A stretch of 64,000 nucleotides of DNA, taken from NCBI GenBank assembly GCA_002104985.1, contig MCGO01000046.1:1-64000 (forward strand), given 5' to 3'. A program made the translations under genes and the position numbers. Every line of letters starts with the position of its first letter. The stretch's first letter is position 1. Below, piece after piece: positions 1 through 11,891 of the stretch. This DNA is from Rhizoclosmatium globosum. Taxonomy: Eukaryota > Chytridiomycota > Chytridiomycetes > Chytridiales > Chytriomycetaceae. The notes under the pieces are model-generated. The model saw nothing but the letters and a program-made list of their open reading frames with translations, was not told the origin of the DNA and searched no databases.

Positions 1-1671
1 ATATCGTTCGCATAATAGTTTTTCCCTTGAATGATGACGATATCCTTGAGTCTTCCAGATACATAGAGGTTTCCATCAGCAATAAATCCTAAATCGCCGG
101 TTCGTAAGTACTCGGCGCTTGAACCTTCAATAGTTGCTTGAAAGTTTTGTTTAGTTGCCTCTGGGTTGTTCCAATAACCACCAGACTTTGCGGGACTGCA
201 GTAAAATATTATTAAAATGGAATAAACTAACAAACTTTACAAGTACCTGCTGGCCCAAATTTCTCCAGATTCACCGTTTGCAACCACTTTCAATGTATTT
301 GGGTCGACAATTTTAACATCAACTTCATCAAAAATGGGTCCACACGATACACGACCGTCAGTGATAATCATCGGGGTGCCCGGAAGAACCATTGTAATAC
401 CTAAAACATGCTCAGCCAGCCTATAATAAGTAGTCTGAGAAACCTCTGATTATAAATGTTGAAAACAACTCACCCATAACATGGACAAAACGCTCCAGAG
501 TTAAACCCAAAGTTGTTAAAAAGTCCAAAAATTCTGCAAACATTTCGGGTTGCAGCGGTTCTGCACCACAAGAGGATACTTTAAGGGAGCTGAGATCAAA
601 GGAAATGGGACGCTTTGATTCACGAGCCTTTTTGAGTACAAGCGAATATCCAAAGTTTGGAGACGCTGTTACAGTGGCGCGCTAAGATAATCAAATCAGT
701 TGGCTAACATTGCAACAGAGTTTCAGGCTCGTTACCTTGTTGGTAATTGTCTCGAACCACAACAACGGATTGCGAATGAACGTGAATGAGGAGGTTCAAT
801 TCAGAACCGGTATAGATACCGTAAAGCAAGAACACTCCAATCAGTCCATAATCGTGGTACTATAAATAAGCTGGTGAGATTTGGACATGCGCAAGTAAAA
901 AAAACTTGAGGAAGCCAGGACACCATTGTTTCACGTCTCCCAGTTAAATGAAGCAAAGGAGCCCCACAAGCGACATTCATTTGTTTGAAAGATTCCATAA
1001 GATGACAGTACTTGTTTATAACTCCCTTGGGGGTTCCAGTCGAACCACTGTTTCAAAAATACTTTTTCAGTTTCATATACACAAGTTTAGACAATAAAAC
1101 ACACCTAGTGTACTGAATGAACGAAATGTCATCCTCAGTGGTGGTAAAGGCATCGGGAAAGAGCTGTATTTCATGGCCGCACTTCCAAAAGCAACACTGT
1201 CGATATTCACAAACTTTTGCGCTTGAACCCACTTCCAAATAGGCTCCGAGGAAAGAATCTGGGTGAGCTTAGCCATTTCGATAGAGGTCGCAACCATTTT
1301 AGAGCAAAGGATTTTCATTTTATGGCCATCCTTGAGGCCAGGTAAAAATCGGCAAGAATACGGCGGACCTTTTCCATTTCAGAGCTCTTATTTGGCGGAA
1401 ACGGTGGGTAGATGGGAACGACAATGATTCCAGCGTAGAAGCAGGCAAAAGTGGTGACGTAAAATTGAAGCCCAGGCTCAAACATAAGCACAGCAGCGTC
1501 CCCCTTGGTAAGTTCTAGCTGAGGGTTGTTCATCAAAGCTTTGGCGCATAATGCAACTTGGGCCCGGAATTCACCGAAACTGAGGCTTTGGGTGCTTTCT
1601 CCCTGCTCATTGATCCAAGTCTGTGGAAAAGTCAATACATAGACAGGGGATATAAGATTGTTGAATGCCAT
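1..1671 (-). CDS. Fatty-acyl-AMP ligase / acyl-CoA synthetase family (AMP-binding), N-terminal part, runs off left edge
   Basis: Adenylate-forming enzyme that would activate a fatty acid with ATP. Starts at the ATG ending at 1671 and reads leftward through several short introns; the C-terminus lies outside the window. The P-loop QYTSGSTGTPKGVI appears when the intron at about 1051-1105 is removed. It is followed by WLPQ-YHDYGLIG across another intron near 855-900, and further on YLRTGDLGF and SGRLKDIVIIQGKNYY near 40-120. The HDYGLIG and NYY motifs resemble fatty-acyl-AMP ligases more than plain acyl-CoA ligases. It could be a free-standing enzyme or the loading module of a larger synthase; what lies to the left decides. 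Family confident, exon borders approximate. Confidence 0.8.
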
Positions 1672-2009
1672 ACCAAAAGTTTAGTTCGGCGGGGTAGGCC
1701 TCAAGACGGAGAAACAACGAGTCGATTGACATCTCCCGCAACGCACGTTGATTCAAATTTGAATTTCTGCGGAGACATTCGCCCAAAATTTATACTTCTG
1801 TTTCAGGGGCTGAACGTTTCAGATGATTCGACTCCGTTTCATCTGACGTCCAAGTTTCATGAAGATACACGAGTTTCAAAATAATTTATGAGATATGTTT
1901 GACCAGGCGGAAATGGGCAGGAACCAAGCGGCAGCATTTAAATAACCACAGACTTTTCCTTACAGATTCAGCATAACATGAAAAAGAATCTACTCTATTA
2001 TTTTGCCAA
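1672..2009. promoter_or_regulatory. Divergent intergenic region between the acyl-AMP ligase and the dehydrogenase
   Basis: 338 bp between two divergently transcribed genes, so it should hold both promoters. I see no convincing coding signal and no motif I can name with confidence. Confidence 0.4.
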
Positions 2010-2922
2010 ATGGACCACGTCATCAAACACAAGTGGGAGATCACCGCGGCAGTGATTGCGGGTGTCACTTGCGTTGTCCTCCTCGCGCGTCAACGCCAAC
2101 CAAAGAAAGCAAAGAAAGTCGCCACGCCCAACGACGCCAAGAAGGAATACACGGCCACCCAATACGCGCCTCGGCCTTTTCGCTGTCGTCAATTCCGCAA
2201 CTCGCCGGCAAAGTCGCAGTCGTCACCGGAGCAAACTCGGGAATTGGATTCGAGACGGCGAAGCACTTGGCGCTCAACGGCGCAAAAGTGTTTGTTGCAA
2301 CTCGCTCGACCGAGAAGGGACTCGCGGCAGTATCTCAGTTGAACGCACCAACCACCTTGGACACCACATGTTCACTAAACACCTCCTTCCTGTAATCATT
2401 AAGACTCCAGGAACTCCACGCATTGTGATTTTAGCCTCCTATGCCAGTTGGCGTGCTCCAGTTTACGGAATTGATTATGACTCTGTTTATCAGCACAACA
2501 AAGCCTTCACTGGCGCAAACTACTACGGCCAATCAAAGCTCGCCAACATTCTTTTTGCCACGTCTCTCAACAAAGCGTATGGATACCAAATTGCTGTCAA
2601 CTCTGTCCATCCTGGATTTGTCTCCACTGAATTAATTCGTCCAGACCCCTTCACACCTCTCTGGTTTGCCATGAAAATATTCCCTCGAAGTTTGTTGACA
2701 AGGCTGATGGTTGGATCATCGCAAGGCGCATTATCTCCAGAGCAGGGCGCATTTGCCAGTCTCTATGCTGCAACTCATCCTGAAATCTTGGAAAAGGGAA
2801 TCAAGGGCAAGTATATTATTCCTTTCGGAGTAGTTTCAGACGACCACCATCCGTTGGCAATGGATCCTGAACATGCACAGAAGTTGTGGGACTTCAGTGA
2901 AGCTGTTTGCTCAAAGTATTGA
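2010..2922 (+). pseudogene. Short-chain dehydrogenase/reductase (retinol-dehydrogenase-like), disrupted
   Basis: NAD(P)-dependent SDR with an N-terminal membrane anchor (residues about 8-25, [16 protein letters not shown]), suggesting an ER or lipid-droplet enzyme. The pieces are in three frames. The anchor starts at 2010. The Rossmann motif [10 protein letters not shown] lies at about 2218-2248, one base out of frame with the anchor. The C-terminal half from NHLGHHM (about 2348) with the YYGQSK active site (YxxxK) and HPGFVSTEL is in a third frame and runs to the stop at 2922. The roughly 50-60 residues normally lying between the TGxxxGIG strand and NHLG, including the NNAG motif, are missing. 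No GT-AG intron explains this. Either a degraded gene or a sequence with an internal collapse plus an indel. Confidence 0.75.
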
Positions 2923-2957
2923 AATGCTTTTTTCAAAGATAACAATAAATCTTCCAT

Positions 2958-4336
2958 TTAATAAGCATTCATTTGTTCAATGTAAAACCCATCCTCTTTC
3001 AACACTTTCCAAAATGGAGCACATTCCTCAAACTGAGCATCAACCATTTTGAACAAATTCGTTCCACCAAGTTTAATAGTGACAAGATCTAGGTTACACA
3101 TTTCCAAAGGTAAGAATCCATACGCCGACGTGTTGCTCAAGTTCAAATGCAGTAGATTTGTCAAGTTTCCGATTTGCGGTGGAATCTGATACGCGTCAAA
3201 TTCATTGTCATTGAGTTGAAGAGATTCCAAGTGAAATGACTCCCATATCCTTCGAGGAAGCTGTCCACAGAAACGGTTGTGGCTCAAGTCAACATTGAAA
3301 CAGTTGTTAAAGGCTTGGGCCATATCTTCTGAGATCACACCAGAAAGGTTGTTTTTCCCAAGTAAGATGTTGCTGAGATTCCTGTTGATGTTGACAAATG
3401 AGTTGGGAATAGTTCCAGAGAATTGATTGTCGCTCAAGTTTAGGGTGTCCAAGCTCTGTAGGTTTCCAAGTTCATATGGAATAGCTCCTTCTAAATGATT
3501 TCTAGACACGTTCAGTAGAAAAAGAGATTGAATGGCGACTTCATTTGGAAGGTTGCCCGAAAGCTTATTGCAGTGGAGATGAAGCCCATCTAAAAGCTCA
3601 AGTCTACCAATAGAGGACGGAATTAAACCTGAGAAACTATTATGAGACCAATTAAGTGTTACAAGCTTCCGCAGGTCTCCGATGGACTCAGGAATAGACC
3701 CAATCAGATTATTATGATCCAGACGAAAGTATTCCAAATGAGTTAAAGACATCAATTCGGTCGGAACTTTTCCTTCCAGCTGGTTACGTGCGAGGGATAG
3801 GTGTGTGAGCCTTTTTAACTGTCCCAATGTAGATGGAATAGCCCCTCCAGTTCACAATCTTCCAAATACAAATTCTTCAGCAAGATAAGCTGACCAATCT
3901 CATTTGGTATAGATCCAACAAGGGTCACGAGATGCATCCTCAAAACTTTCAGTTTGACCAACAACCCAACTTCAGCACATAGTTCCACCGCAGGCCCCCA
4001 AAATGAAGCCGGGCTCCAGTCTATGATAGTTTGATTGTGCAGTTTCAGATCAATATACACGAGACGATAATCCTTTGGAAAGCGAAAAAAGAAGGCATCA
4101 AGTTCGGCCGGGTTTATCGAGCAAACTATGACACCGGCAGTGTCTTCATTTGAAGATGTATTCGGAGGGACGAGGAGAATGCGCTGAAGGTTGAGAAGGG
4201 CAAAGTGCGGATCGATGAGGGCGAGGTTCACTCGTTGACATAGTTGTCGATATCGCCGTGCATATCGAGGATCAATCCAGCTGAATATTTCTTTGATGGT
4301 TTCGAGTGGTAGTGTTGTTTGAAGGAGGGACGGCAT
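2958..4336 (-). CDS. Leucine-rich-repeat protein with F-box-like N-terminus; one frame break
   Basis: Begins at 4336. The first about 25 residues (TLPLETIKEIFSWIDP...) look like an F-box or a related adaptor motif. At least nine plant-type LRRs follow (consensus LxxLxLxxNxLxGxIPxxIG), ending at 2958. The reading splits into 4336-3815 and 3827-2958. Between them the frame moves by one base at the CCCC run 3842-3845 (GGGG on the coding strand); one more G would continue the repeat as ELEGAIPSTLGQLKRL. The two parts are therefore one gene. LRRs bind proteins; an F-box-LRR would be a substrate receptor for an SCF ubiquitin ligase, but the F-box call is weak. The partner is unknown. Confidence 0.75.
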
Positions 4337-4572
4337 TCAGAGCTGTTGCCTTTGTTTCTTTAAACTTTTGACAGACTGTTTGTCGTTTAAACCATTATGA
4401 GCAGGGCAAACAAATTCCTCCTTATACTTAATTTACATACTTCTCATTACTCCTATGCACAGTTTAATTAAGACCAAAAACATACATCTCCGATCTCCCA
4501 CCACTGCCACAGTGAGAATGCATAAAAAGAGCGGAGCAGCTGTTGCAACTTAAAGGAGCCAGATAACGAGCA

Positions 4573-7500
4573 ATGTTCTTCAATCGACGCGTGTTTGCCA
4601 TGGTTCTTTTGGCGTCTGCAATTCATGCGGACACCAATACCACGTCCACGGATGCGTTCTCGGCAGGACAAACGTCTGAGTTCGAAACAACCAGCGCGGC
4701 TTCGGCTGTCGCGACTCCTTTTGTGTCGACTACTCAATCTTTATCGACTACAGCTACAACTCTCAGCCAGACTGACAACACGACCTCTAGCTCGGAGCCT
4801 TGGCCTACTTCCCTCAATGACATAGCAAGCTTGGTTGCAGACGGTCGAATCCCAGAGTACAAAGAGTTTCCCCAGTTTCCTGACCACTCGGCTCTTGTAC
4901 CAAGTTTGACACAAGTACTCAGAAATCAATCGTACCCTTTCGATGCTCTCGCCTTTAGCCAGTCTATCAGACAGCTAAACGAAACAGTTTACCCCAAACA
5001 AGTGGTGCGTTTGGCAGGCATCCCAATCAAGGAATTAGCACCTCCGTCAAAAACAATAATCGCATGTTCCATTGGCATCTCTCATCAAAACGTATATGTT
5101 GCATCTGTTTCGGTTGTAAAACTAATGGGAAAATAGGCATCGCGAAAGGCCAAAGTCAGTTCCAGCACCAAGACTGATGCCTTCATTAGCACTGAACCAG
5201 ATGAGACGTTCACCCACATCATTTTCAACTCAAGCATTACGAGCTACTGGATTGGAATGTACCTTTCTCCAAACAAAACGAGCTTGGTCCTGACAATCAA
5301 TTCGGAGCACAAGTCTTCGTCAAAAAGACACAGGAAAATGCTCCACTGGAAATTCTACGATAGACCTACCATCATTACCTTCTTTAACCACGCCAATGTG
5401 GGCTGGAGTCAATAGCTACTTCCTCGCAAATCTGCCAGACGCTGATCAAAAATACGTGCTGTCTGCTCTTCAACAAGCTGGTATCACTGTTGTGCGTGTG
5501 TTTGTCACACAGTTCAAGCCGAATGGTAAAAAGACAAACGCGTATGGCCAACCTGGTCTGGAAATGACAACCATTGGACAATATAACGACACTGCTCTTA
5601 TATACTTGGATGGACTCCTCTCGATTGTTCCAGATTATGGAATCAAACTGATTATCACTTTCCATGACCGCTGGAACCTTGACAGTACATATCAAGTGTG
5701 TGATGCGTACTGCTTGACATACAGTAAAAGCAAGACTGACCCACCCAAGTATGATCCTGCACAATTTTATACAAATAAGGATGCTCAACAAGCGTTTGAT
5801 AACCGAGTCGTCCATATTATCAACCACCAAAACGCGAAAATGGGAAATGTAGCATGGAAAGACCTTTCACAATTAATCTATGCGTTTGAATTCCAAAACG
5901 AGGCGATGGGCGCAATCACTCCAACGCTGCCGAATCCTGACTGGTGGTGTACAAGAGCAACAAATCTCCGACCTTTGCTGCCAAATAACGGAATTAAAAT
6001 TGCTACCGGCGGAGGAAGAGACTTTGAACAATCCATCATTGATCAGAACTTCAATTGTTCAGCCATCGACATTGTTGCTATCCATGCTTACGACTTTCCA
6101 GTCGATTTTGTCAAAGTTGCTATTACCAAAGCAATCAAATCCAACAAAATGATTGTTTTCGAAGAATTTGGAGCGTTGGAGCCAGAGAATCGAGAGTCTA
6201 CTCTATCCTTTGTGGCCGGGTTTGCAAACGCGCATCGAATTCCTTGGATGCCTTGGGAGGTTTCAAGTGTTACTCAAACAGATGACTTCGAATTTTCACC
6301 AGCGGACACGAGTCTATGGAATGTTTTGACAAAATATGGTAAAGCTGCTGGTGGATCCGTTGCTCCTGTACCAGTAACGTATTCAGTGGATTCTGTAACG
6401 TCTTTTATTTCGTCAACGTCTGGTGCAGTAGCGACTACAATTTCAATGATTCCAGAAACTACTATTGGGGATGTCTGGACCTCTTCTGCAACGGAAGTTA
6501 CTTCAACATTCCCTGCTTCAACAGTCACAACAAAACCAACATCAATTGCTGTCACGACAATTTCATCTGAAACTCAAACTTCTTTCATTGTCACCAATTT
6601 TGCCTATAGCTCTACGTTCACCCATGTCTCCACCTCAACCAGTTTTGAAACTTACACAGCCTCTTCAAGTGTTCAAAAAACGACGTCATCAGCGACTCAA
6701 ACGCAATCAAGCAGCTCAACTGTTATTTCGTCTACTTCAAATCTGATACTTCCAACCTCAAAGCCTTCTGCCGCAAAGTCTCAATCGCTTATTATGGTGG
6801 TGTCCAATCAACCAACTCTGTTTGGTACTGTTGACGCGACAGAGATGGCGAATTCCCTCACTGTAGTTTCCTTCACAATCGTGCCAGGAGTCCCCAAAAC
6901 CGTTTCACCACCACCCCTCCTCACGAAGCCATCTGCTTCAGGTTTGAATGAAGTTTTACTTTCCGTAGGGTATCAAGGATACAAGGTGTGTAATTTTTGG
7001 TCACGGTTTTAACTGCTTTCTAACCATCAAGTCAGCTCACATCAGGACAAATCCAAAACGTGTCATTGTTAATTGGTCACACGGCTATAGTACAAGACCC
7101 AACAGACGGATCCATCGCCGTCTTTTATACTCTTCCTAATACCATTCAAAGCATCGAGTACAGCTTTAACTTGACTCAGGATTCCTCTGGTTTGACCATC
7201 GGAATATCGACGAAAGATCAGTTGCTTGCTATTGTTTCGTGTTTGGTTCAAGTAGTGGGTAGGAGAGACGGTGAGGGGCAGTTATCGGTTGTGATGGGTG
7301 TTGCATCCGTTGCGGCGTCGATTGGTCAGACTGTGGTATCAACGTTGTCGACAGGAAGCACGTATTCCAGTGCAAGCACTGGAGGTGGTGTTTCTAGTAC
7401 TTTGTCGTCTATCGCGTCAAACCCAACCTCCTCGATTATATCAAGTGTCACTTTGGTGAGCACTGCAGTTTCGGTTACAAGTTCTGCCATTATTACCAAA

Positions 7501-7767
7501 GCTTCTGCTGTTACATCTTCTGGACAATCCAGCTCGATTGCAGTATCAACTGCTAGCGTTATTCAGGGTACAGAAGGGCTCGCCAAAGAAAACATGAAGA
7601 CAATCATCATTCCAACGACTGTCACAACAGCTGCCACAACCACTGCAATCAAGACGAATACACAAACCGTTGCAAAGCCGATCCCTCAAATCGCAATTTC
7701 TGGGGCTACTCGAGCGTTGTCACTCTTGCCCCAAGTTTTTGCGGTCATCATCGCCTTGATTCATTAG
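4573..7767 (+). CDS. Secreted GH5-like glycoside hydrolase (mannanase/cellulase type) with Ser/Thr-rich tail
   Basis: Four exons by phase: 4573-5091, 5137-5258, 5314-6985, 7036-7767, giving about 1014 residues. Introns are 45, 55 and 50 bp with CTAAT/CTGAC-like branch sites. An N-terminal signal peptide is followed by a Ser/Thr-rich linker. The catalytic domain starts near MWAGVNSYF (5396) and carries FQNEAMG (likely acid/base Glu) and IVFEEFGA (likely nucleophile Glu), the spacing of clan-A GH5 enzymes acting on beta-mannan or related glucans. It is followed by about 400 Ser/Thr-rich residues, a small beta-rich segment after 7036 and a short hydrophobic C-terminus (LLPQVFAVIIALIH) that could be a GPI signal. 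Substrate is inference; the exons are well supported because both internal introns restore the frame. Confidence 0.78.
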
Positions 7768-7863
7768 TAATCGTTTTTTTTTGATGTTGGATTCGTTGGT
7801 GAGATGAAAGTAATTTACCGTTTTTATATATTAAAAAAAATGAAACGTAAAACGATTAAACCC

Positions 7864-9845
7864 TCAAACTATTTTCCGTCTCACTTTGTCTTCTCGTGCC
7901 AACTGCTGCAACGGTTTCAAGTCGTTGATGGAGTCTCCGGTGACTGATGGAGTCGTGAGAACCTGAGCGTATGGCATCATGTTCACGGGACCTGTTTGCA
8001 GAATCGGTGCGAATTGATGGTATTGATACGGAGTCGCGGGAACAACTGGTGGTGGTGGGATAAACTGTTGTTGCATCAAAATCTGCTGCTGATACAATTG
8101 CTGCTGCATCATCATCTGCTGTTGCTGCAACATAACAAGCGAGCTATACGAGCTGTTCCGCATAGGAGTTGTCGTTGAATCCGATGTGCTCGTCCAAGAT
8201 GGAGTTTTCGAGCCGCGAGAACCCATTGTGTTCGAGAGGCGAGAGTCGACGGACCGTTTCTTTTGGAGACGTGGGTATTGTGGTGGTGACGGTGGGATTA
8301 AGGGAGGTGCGTAGGTCATTTGAGGGTACATTACGGGTTGGGGTTGCATGAGCATTTGGTGTTGTTGGGCGAATAGGGATTGGGAAGAGACGCGGCGCTT
8401 TAAGGAGCTTTTCATGGAAGTTGTGCTAGGGGACGAGTGTAATGGCTGGTTATCCTTGACTTCTTCGGAGTCATCGGAGTCATCACTGCTGACTTCATCT
8501 TCTTCGTCTGTCGTATCTTCGTCATTGTCTTTTCCTGAATCGGTTCGACGGCCCATAATATTCCAGCTGACACTGCGGACACTAGCCTTTGAAGCTTGAC
8601 GTCTCATACCATTTCCAGTTGTTCCGTTGTTGTGGTAACTAATCGCAAAGTCAGAGCTCTGACGCTTCAGAGACCGGTTTTTCGTATTTACAGAATGATG
8701 AGGACTTCCAGAAGACTTCAACAAGAGAGTCTCCAAGTCAATGGTTGACAGACTCATTCTTCGATGTGTTGGTTGATGCATTGGAGTCATTTCCCCGCGC
8801 CTTCGTAAAGAAGATGCTTTTTGAACAGCTTGCAACTCTTGACGCCTCGTCCATTCCTTTTCCACTGCTTCCAGTCTCGCTTTGGCAGCTATGGAAATCA
8901 ATTCTTGTGTTTCCACACTGCCTCTTTGGTTATCGACGAACTTAACACTTGGTGCTCGATTAGACGGCTTCTTTCGTTCAAGAGTAGGTGGCTGATTGAC
9001 GTCGCGATCCAGGGCCTGTATCAGTTGGTCCTGTTTTTGTTGAAGATGGAGAATTTGCACTGCTGTAGGATTTCCCTGTGTCGCCAAATCGACAATATTA
9101 TCATAATCGATAGAGTTTCGGGCAGATGGTCGCCGTGAGTTAACAGTAGCAGCTGGAGCCGCGGCAACGAATGTTTCAAATTCATTTTGGGAGGCTGTTG
9201 ACTTTGAGGGAGAATCGTTTGAGTTGGACCATGATAGAGACCATCGTTTACGTTCTGATCCATTTTGGTTTGAAGCTGATTGAGGGCGAGGGAGAGAACG
9301 GTATGCAGCAAAAGGCAATTCTTCGTCTTCCCTGTGCGTATACTGCAACAGAATATAAGCACACTACAAGACTTAATTGGATTGATTTGCACCTGTTTTT
9401 GTCGATCGAATGTCACACTTGTTGATGAGAGTTGGGTTTGAGCCCGTACACGATCCCTGACACGATCCAGGCTGCTCCGTTCAGCTAGTTTATCGCCGCC
9501 TTCTCTGTTGAACCAAAGTCCACTTTTGTTCAAAGAGCGAGGATCTTCGTCCAACTGGTTCTTTGTATTTGAGGTGCGGGCAAAGAGACTCGCGACCCGG
9601 CGGACAAAGCGACGTCCTTTTGAGTCAGATTTGTTGTCGATTTCGATTGAGTCGGTTGGGCGAGAAAGCGACGACGGGTTCGATCGAGCAACGATTGTTT
9701 GGTCCGAAGAAGAAGAAAGCGTTGAATCGGAAGTGTTCGACTTGGGCCTGCCGTTGCCGGTCCAGCCAAAGAGTCCCTTTGATCGGCGGAGTGTGTTTCG
9801 GTTGAGGCTGAGTGTGGCGCTAGCGTCGGGTTGGGTTCCCTCCAT
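7864..9845 (-). CDS. Low-complexity protein of unknown function (Ser-, Gln- and Pro-rich)
   Basis: Two exons, 9393-9845 and 7864-9342, joined across a 50-bp intron in phase 0, giving about 643 residues. I recognise no domain. The N-terminal third is Ser/Arg-rich and basic. The middle has an acidic run of Asp/Glu/Ser (about 8450-8530), followed by Gln/Met-rich stretches (MMMQQQLYQQQ) and Pro-rich segments. It looks disordered, compatible with a cytoskeletal, signalling or RNA-granule protein, but nothing fixes a role. The next gene upstream (10096-11667, same strand) has a similar composition and a Gln/Met run, so the two may be distant relatives or simply share a bias. Confidence 0.6.
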
Positions 9846-10095
9846 TCAGAAAACTGTGTCTGATTCAGAGTTGGTTGGTGGTTCAAAAAACGAAAGGGCT
9901 TGTGTCTTACCCATCGACTGTCACCGGCTACCTAGCATTGGCTTATCGATTTAGATTTAAGTACCGTATTCAGCATTCCTATTAGAACGTTCGATAATCA
10001 TATTCATCTTTTAATTTCAGAACCCGCGATAGGACCATAAATATATAGGTACAAAAAGAATATAAAGATGGTACAACCCCCAGTCCTGCTCCAAG

Positions 10096-11667
10096 TTATG
10101 GAGCTTCTCCACGCGCTCTCAAAATCTCTTGTTCCAATGCGCGAACGCGAAGAGCTGCCAAGTTGGCCGAAGCAGCCTTGAGAGTCGTCGATTGCTCAAC
10201 CTGCAGGTAGTTTTCCAAAAGGACAAATAAGAAGCTGCTACACAACTCCAAGTAATGTAACTCACCTCTGCCGAACTATAGTTGATCAATGGTTTTTGCT
10301 TTGACGGTTGAGGTGCATGCAAAACTTGAGGTTGTGGTACTGCTGCAGGATACAAATGCTGCTGCAATTGCTGTTGCTGAATTTGTTGCTGCATTTGAAG
10401 ATACTGGAACTGCTGCAGCTGCATCATTTGCATTTGATACACCATCATAGGGTTCATCATCACAGGATCCACGACAGAAACACGCTTCGCCTTCTTTCCC
10501 TTTTTGCCTTTATCCTTCTTCTCCTTCTTTTCTTTCTTTTCCTTCTTCTCTTTGGTGGCGTGCTTGACATCCCCAACCAGTCTTGGATCAACAGACTTCA
10601 CAACCTCAATCACAGGAATATCGTCATCCAAATCCTGAACATTCTCAACAGCGACACTGTTTCGCTTCGAAGAATGAGAGGAGGACGGTGGCGCGTCGAC
10701 GGGCATCATTGTTTTGCTGCTGCGATTGAACTTTTTCCCGGAATTTGAGGCAGGTTGCTGATCCATCCAATCAACCACAGACTTTTCTGTTCTACGCGAA
10801 AGGGGTGGATCCAAGCTCTTTGACGCGCTCAATCGCTTTTGGACTGTTGTAAGGGTAGTGGTGATTGACAAATCGGCAAGGCGGCACGTGTCTTCGGAGG
10901 ATGAATCATGATCGGATGGATGAGTTTGTGTTTCGTTCAGTTTCTGTTCATTTTTTGGGTGGTATCATGTTAGATGGTACAGCTATTTGTAAAGCTGGAT
11001 GTGTACAAAGACCAGAAAGCCGTAAACAAAACTCACCCCAAACGAGTCAAGCGGAAACTTTGGCCTGAATTCATCATTCGGTTTCCATCCCGTCCGCTTC
11101 ATTTGAGGATTCGACAAAGGTGGCTGGTTCTCGTTGGATGCGTGGTGCTGATCCTCCTGCTGTTCAACAAAGTCGACAGTCTCAGTCTCAGGTTCCGAGA
11201 TTGTGGATTCATCGCTCTCGGATCCGCAGTCAGATTCTGTTTCGTATTCGGTGGTTGCGTTGGAGGATGTGTGGTGTGGTGTGGAACCGGTGGTTGAGGA
11301 TGGTGGCAGCATTTCTGGTTCGTTGCTTTCAAGATCAGATTCAGAGGGCGTTCTGGAGATGATTTCCTGATCAATTGCCAAAAAAGAGTCAGGTTGTGTT
11401 TGTGAGAGATTGATAAAACGGAGGGAGATGGAAGAAGCGGAGGTTTTGATTTGAAAGGGGGTTGGGGAATAGAACCTTGACGGCGGGAACATTGTTTGTT
11501 TCAGCTTTCTTTGTTTTACTGGCCCAGAACGATTTACGCGTTGTGTTTGCTGGTTCAGGTCCTTGCTGTTCTGCTTCATCTGCTTCGATAGGTGTGTCGG
11601 TATTGGCTATGTCCGCAGGAAGTGGTTTCGTATTCAGAAACCTCGGCTTGAAAAAGGGCTTCGTCAT
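10096..11667 (-). CDS. Low-complexity protein of unknown function (Lys-repeat and Gln/Met-rich)
   Basis: Four exons by phase: 11476-11667, 11037-11366, 10266-10943 and 10096-10200, all joining in phase 0, giving about 434 residues. The first donor is GTTCTA, which is unusual; the others are GTGAGT. An acidic Ser/Glu-rich region lies in exon 2. Exon 3 has a lysine repeat (KEKKEKKEKKEKK near 10500-10555) and a Gln/Met-rich run (QMQQQIQQQQLQQHLYP). The last exon is a short amphipathic helix-like tail (LRVRALEQEILRARGE). No family recognised. The absence of a transmembrane segment or signal peptide suggests an intracellular protein. Confidence 0.6.
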
Positions 11668-11891
11668 TTTGTGTGTCTATAGGTTGGGTTACAACAAGCG
11701 ATTCGATATCATGGGAACACAGCTGAGGGCTGCATACGGACCAAGAATGTGGGGGATTCGTTTGGTGGGAATTCAGTGGGAATTCAAACAACTTTTTTGT
11801 GATACTTCCCACCCGTCAAAGTTCCAAATTTACGTAAGTTTACACAATTATTTAGTTTGCCGAAAAGAATCCTGTAAATCTTTAAGAAAGA

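Noticed and set aside
7996..8600. Rightward open frames rich in Leu, Gln and Ser opposite the 7864-9845 gene
   Set aside because: Antisense shadows of Gln/Asp/Glu-codon runs in a well-supported two-exon gene on the other strand.
10500..10555. Possible tandem repeat or CRISPR-like array
   Set aside because: It is a lysine/glutamate codon repeat within a coding exon; no spacer-repeat structure. No CRISPR expected or seen.
10308..10748. 146-codon rightward frame rich in Leu/His
   Set aside because: Complement of the lysine and glutamine repeats of the 10096-11667 gene; low-complexity shadow.
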